Below, piece after piece: positions 7,393 to 8,535 of a stretch of 8,535 nt of DNA (its first letter is position 1; each line of letters opens with the position of its first letter). Made by a program: the position numbers and the translations under genes. The notes below the pieces were generated by a model, which was given only the letters and a program-made list of their open reading frames with translations, was not told the origin of the DNA and ran no database searches. The DNA is taken from contig DHFN01000264.1 in assembly GCA_002402275.1 (NCBI GenBank), positions 1-8,535 on the forward strand, in the 5' to 3' direction. The stretch is from Anaerolineales bacterium UBA4823. Lineage in GTDB: Bacteria; Chloroflexota; Anaerolineae; Anaerolineales; UBA4823.

Positions 7393-7859
7393 TAAAAGTA
7401 AACCTCTTTTATGATCTTAAGGTGAATAAAACTTTCTGACTCACGGATACCTTCAATTTTATATAAACGATCGGTAAGAAATCTTAGCATATCGGATTGA
7501 TCACGGCAAATGATCTCCGTAAATATATCGTAACTCCCGCTCACCAGGATAAGATATATGACCTCATCCAACGCTGCAATCTGACGGGCAATTTCTAGAA
7601 GTTGTTTCCCTTCTGTTTTAATGCCTATCAATGCCATCATTTTAAAGCCCATCTGGAGTGGATTGGTAATTGCAACTACTCTTAAAATCCCCTTTTCAAC
7701 TAGCCGATTGTAACGTATCCGAATCATTCCAGGGGATACACCTAATCTTTCAGCGATTTGAGCAAAAGGCTCGCGTCCATCTCTCTGTAATGCTGAGATA
7801 ATTTGCTGATCAATTTCATCTAGTTCATCATTAGAGAGAATGTTGTTTTGATTTATCAC
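7392..7859 (-). CDS. Lrp/AsnC-family transcriptional regulator
   Basis: DNA-binding regulator of the feast/famine family, usually an octamer or dimer whose C-terminal RAM domain senses an amino acid. The 155 residues are typical. Seen: LDEIDQQIISALQRDGR (13-29), the standard N-terminal helix; the helix-turn-helix with PFAQIAERLGVSPGMIRIR (31-49) and RLVEKGILR (52-60); and the RAM domain from about 72, with the ligand-loop signature VSGSYDIFTEI (106-116), including Gly108 and Asp111. The start is a GTG: there is no ATG near the N-terminus and an in-frame TAA lies 9 bases upstream of it. Only a weak AGG precedes the GTG, 3 bases away. A sigma70-like promoter ends 6 bases before the GTG, so the mRNA may be leaderless. 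Local Lrp members commonly control adjacent amino acid catabolic or transport genes, so the permease, AOR and aminotransferase genes are the likely targets; the ligand is unknown. Confidence 0.92.
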   Translation of the reverse strand: MINQNNILSNDELDEIDQQIISALQRDGREPFAQIAERLGVSPGMIRIRYNRLVEKGILRVVAITNPLQMGFKMMALIGIKTEGKQLLEIARQIAALDEVIYLILVSGSYDIFTEIICRDQSDMLRFLTDRLYKIEGIRESESFIHLKIIKEVYF

Positions 7860-7865
7860 AGACCT

Positions 7866-7894
7866 ATTTTACAACATATTTGCAATAATTTCAA
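7866..7894 (-). promoter_or_regulatory. Sigma70-like promoter for the Lrp-family gene
   Basis: On the minus strand TTGAAA (7889-7894, five of six to TTGACA) and TAAAAT (7866-7871, five of six to TATAAT) are separated by exactly 17 bases. Only 6 bases lie between the -10 box and the GTG start codon, so transcription should begin at or within a base or two of that codon. It is the best promoter seen in the window and would separate expression of the regulator and downstream genes from the PatA-like gene. Confidence 0.6.
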
Positions 7895-7907
7895 CTATTT
7901 CTTGCTT

Positions 7908-7930
7908 AATCATCAATAATAAAGGTGATT
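7908..7930. promoter_or_regulatory. Inverted repeat upstream of the Lrp promoter, possible operator
   Basis: AATCATC (7908-7914) and GGTGATT (7924-7930) pair at 6 of 7 positions across a 9-base AT-rich spacer, just upstream of the -35 box. Autoregulation through AT-rich dyads is common for Lrp-type proteins. The arms are short and chance is not excluded. Confidence 0.3.
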
Positions 7931-7938
7931 TAGTGAGT

Positions 7939-7948
7939 AATCGCGATT
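7939..7948. promoter_or_regulatory. Perfect 10-bp palindrome AATCGCGATT
   Basis: A perfect dyad with no loop, 44 bases upstream of the -35 box of the Lrp promoter and overlapping the last base of the PatA-like stop codon. It shares AATC/GATT ends with the neighbouring inverted repeat, so both could be parts of one regulator-binding region. It has no T-run and is too short to act as a terminator. Confidence 0.25.
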
Positions 7949-8535
7949 TATGGATTTATTGATACTTCTTTCAGGGTATCTTCTAGTTTGTTTAATAGAA
8001 TATCTAACTCATCATAGGAGATTATAAGCGGCGGCTCTAATCTAATTGTCTGAGCACTGAGCAAAGTTCCAGCAACCAGAATACCTCTCTTAAAAAGACC
8101 AGCAGCAACTTTATAGCCAATTTCTGGTGAATTAAAATGAATTCCTATTAGTAATCCCCGGCCACTAACTTCTTGAATAAGCTGTATATATTTATGAGCT
8201 AACAATTTTAATCGTGGAATCAGGTAATCCCCTTTTGCTTCCGCCTGTTCCCACAATTTATCCCGTAAGACTACATTAATAGCTGCAATTGCCGCTGAAC
8301 ATGCCAATGCATTGCCACCCGTTGTAGTTGTGTGAATGAACGGATTGGGGTACATCATACATTGCCATATCTCCTCAGTGGAGCAAAAGGCGCTGATTGG
8401 CATTACCCCTCCCCCAAGCGATTTTGCCACTGCCAAAATATCTGGGGCAACGTTCCAGTGTTCTACTCCCCATAATTTTCCCGTCCTTCCCAAACCAGTT
8501 TGAACTTCATCGGCAATAAGTAATGTCTTGTAATG
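7948..8535 (-). CDS. patA: Class III PLP aminotransferase, PatA-like (putrescine aminotransferase), C-terminal half, cut by right window edge
   Basis: The frame runs from the right edge to a TAA at 7948-7950, giving the last 195 residues of a protein probably about 450 long. Upstream of a TTG codon at 8493 the frame continues without a stop to the window end with ADEVQTGLGRTGK, so this is a truncation by the window and the TTG is not the true start. Seen: the PLP-aspartate region ADEVQTG, the Schiff-base lysine in AVAKSLGGGVMPISAF, HTTTTGGNALACSAA, VSGRGLLIGI, EIGYKVA, and AGTLLSAQTIRLEPPL. From memory, these follow E. coli PatA (YgjG) closely: VQTGMGRTGK, LAKALGGGVMPIGA, HTTTFGGNPLACAAA, VLVAGTLNNAKTIRIEPPL. 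PatA converts putrescine (and cadaverine) with 2-oxoglutarate to 4-aminobutanal (5-aminopentanal) and glutamate. An 88-base gap leads to the Lrp gene. Ornithine or acetylornithine aminotransferase is possible but fits less well. Confidence 0.85.
   Translation of the reverse strand, partial: HYKTLLIADEVQTGLGRTGKLWGVEHWNVAPDILAVAKSLGGGVMPISAFCSTEEIWQCMMYPNPFIHTTTTGGNALACSAAIAAINVVLRDKLWEQAEAKGDYLIPRLKLLAHKYIQLIQEVSGRGLLIGIHFNSPEIGYKVAAGLFKRGILVAGTLLSAQTIRLEPPLIISYDELDILLNKLEDTLKEVSINP

Noticed and set aside
7948..8493. A 181-residue aminotransferase starting at TTG 8493
   Set aside because: The frame stays open for 14 further codons to the window edge and encodes the conserved ADEVQTG motif, so the TTG is internal Leu and the gene is only cut by the window.

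Overview
The window carries seven protein genes, all on the minus strand and closely packed, so transcription runs from high to low coordinates. Reading in that direction: a PatA-like putrescine aminotransferase (C-terminal half only, cut by the right edge), an Lrp/AsnC regulator, a saccharopine-dehydrogenase-like oxidoreductase, an APC-superfamily amino acid/polyamine permease, an aldehyde:ferredoxin oxidoreductase (AOR), a GabT-like class III aminotransferase, and a second, different AOR (N-terminal 358 residues, cut by the left edge). Gaps are 15 to 147 bases. There is no stretch of 300 bases without a gene, and I saw no RNA gene, CRISPR array or transposase.

The organism is probably an anaerobic bacterium. 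Two tungsten/molybdopterin AOR-family enzymes point to a low-potential, ferredoxin-based metabolism. AGGAG-type ribosome binding sites and a good sigma70-like promoter (TTGAAA-17-TAAAAT) before the regulator point to Bacteria rather than Archaea. The gene mix and the decayed 'CGAAGCGA' inverted repeat would fit an amino-acid-fermenting Chloroflexota lineage, but that placement is a guess.

Taken together, the locus reads as amine or omega-amino-acid catabolism. Established knowledge: PatA turns putrescine into 4-aminobutanal, and GabT turns 4-aminobutyrate into succinate semialdehyde. In E. coli each aldehyde is then oxidised by an NAD(P)-dependent dehydrogenase (PatD, GabD). No such dehydrogenase is visible here; instead there are two AORs, one on each side of the GabT-like gene. 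My inference is a putrescine (or other diamine) to GABA to succinate route in which aldehyde oxidation reduces ferredoxin. The permease would import the amine, the Lrp-type protein would control the locus, and the saccharopine-dehydrogenase-like enzyme has no assigned step.

Regulatory and structural extras are a candidate leaderless promoter for the Lrp gene (GTG start 6 bases after the -10 box), three short dyads around that gene, and a roughly 105-base two-tier inverted repeat between the permease and the upstream AOR.
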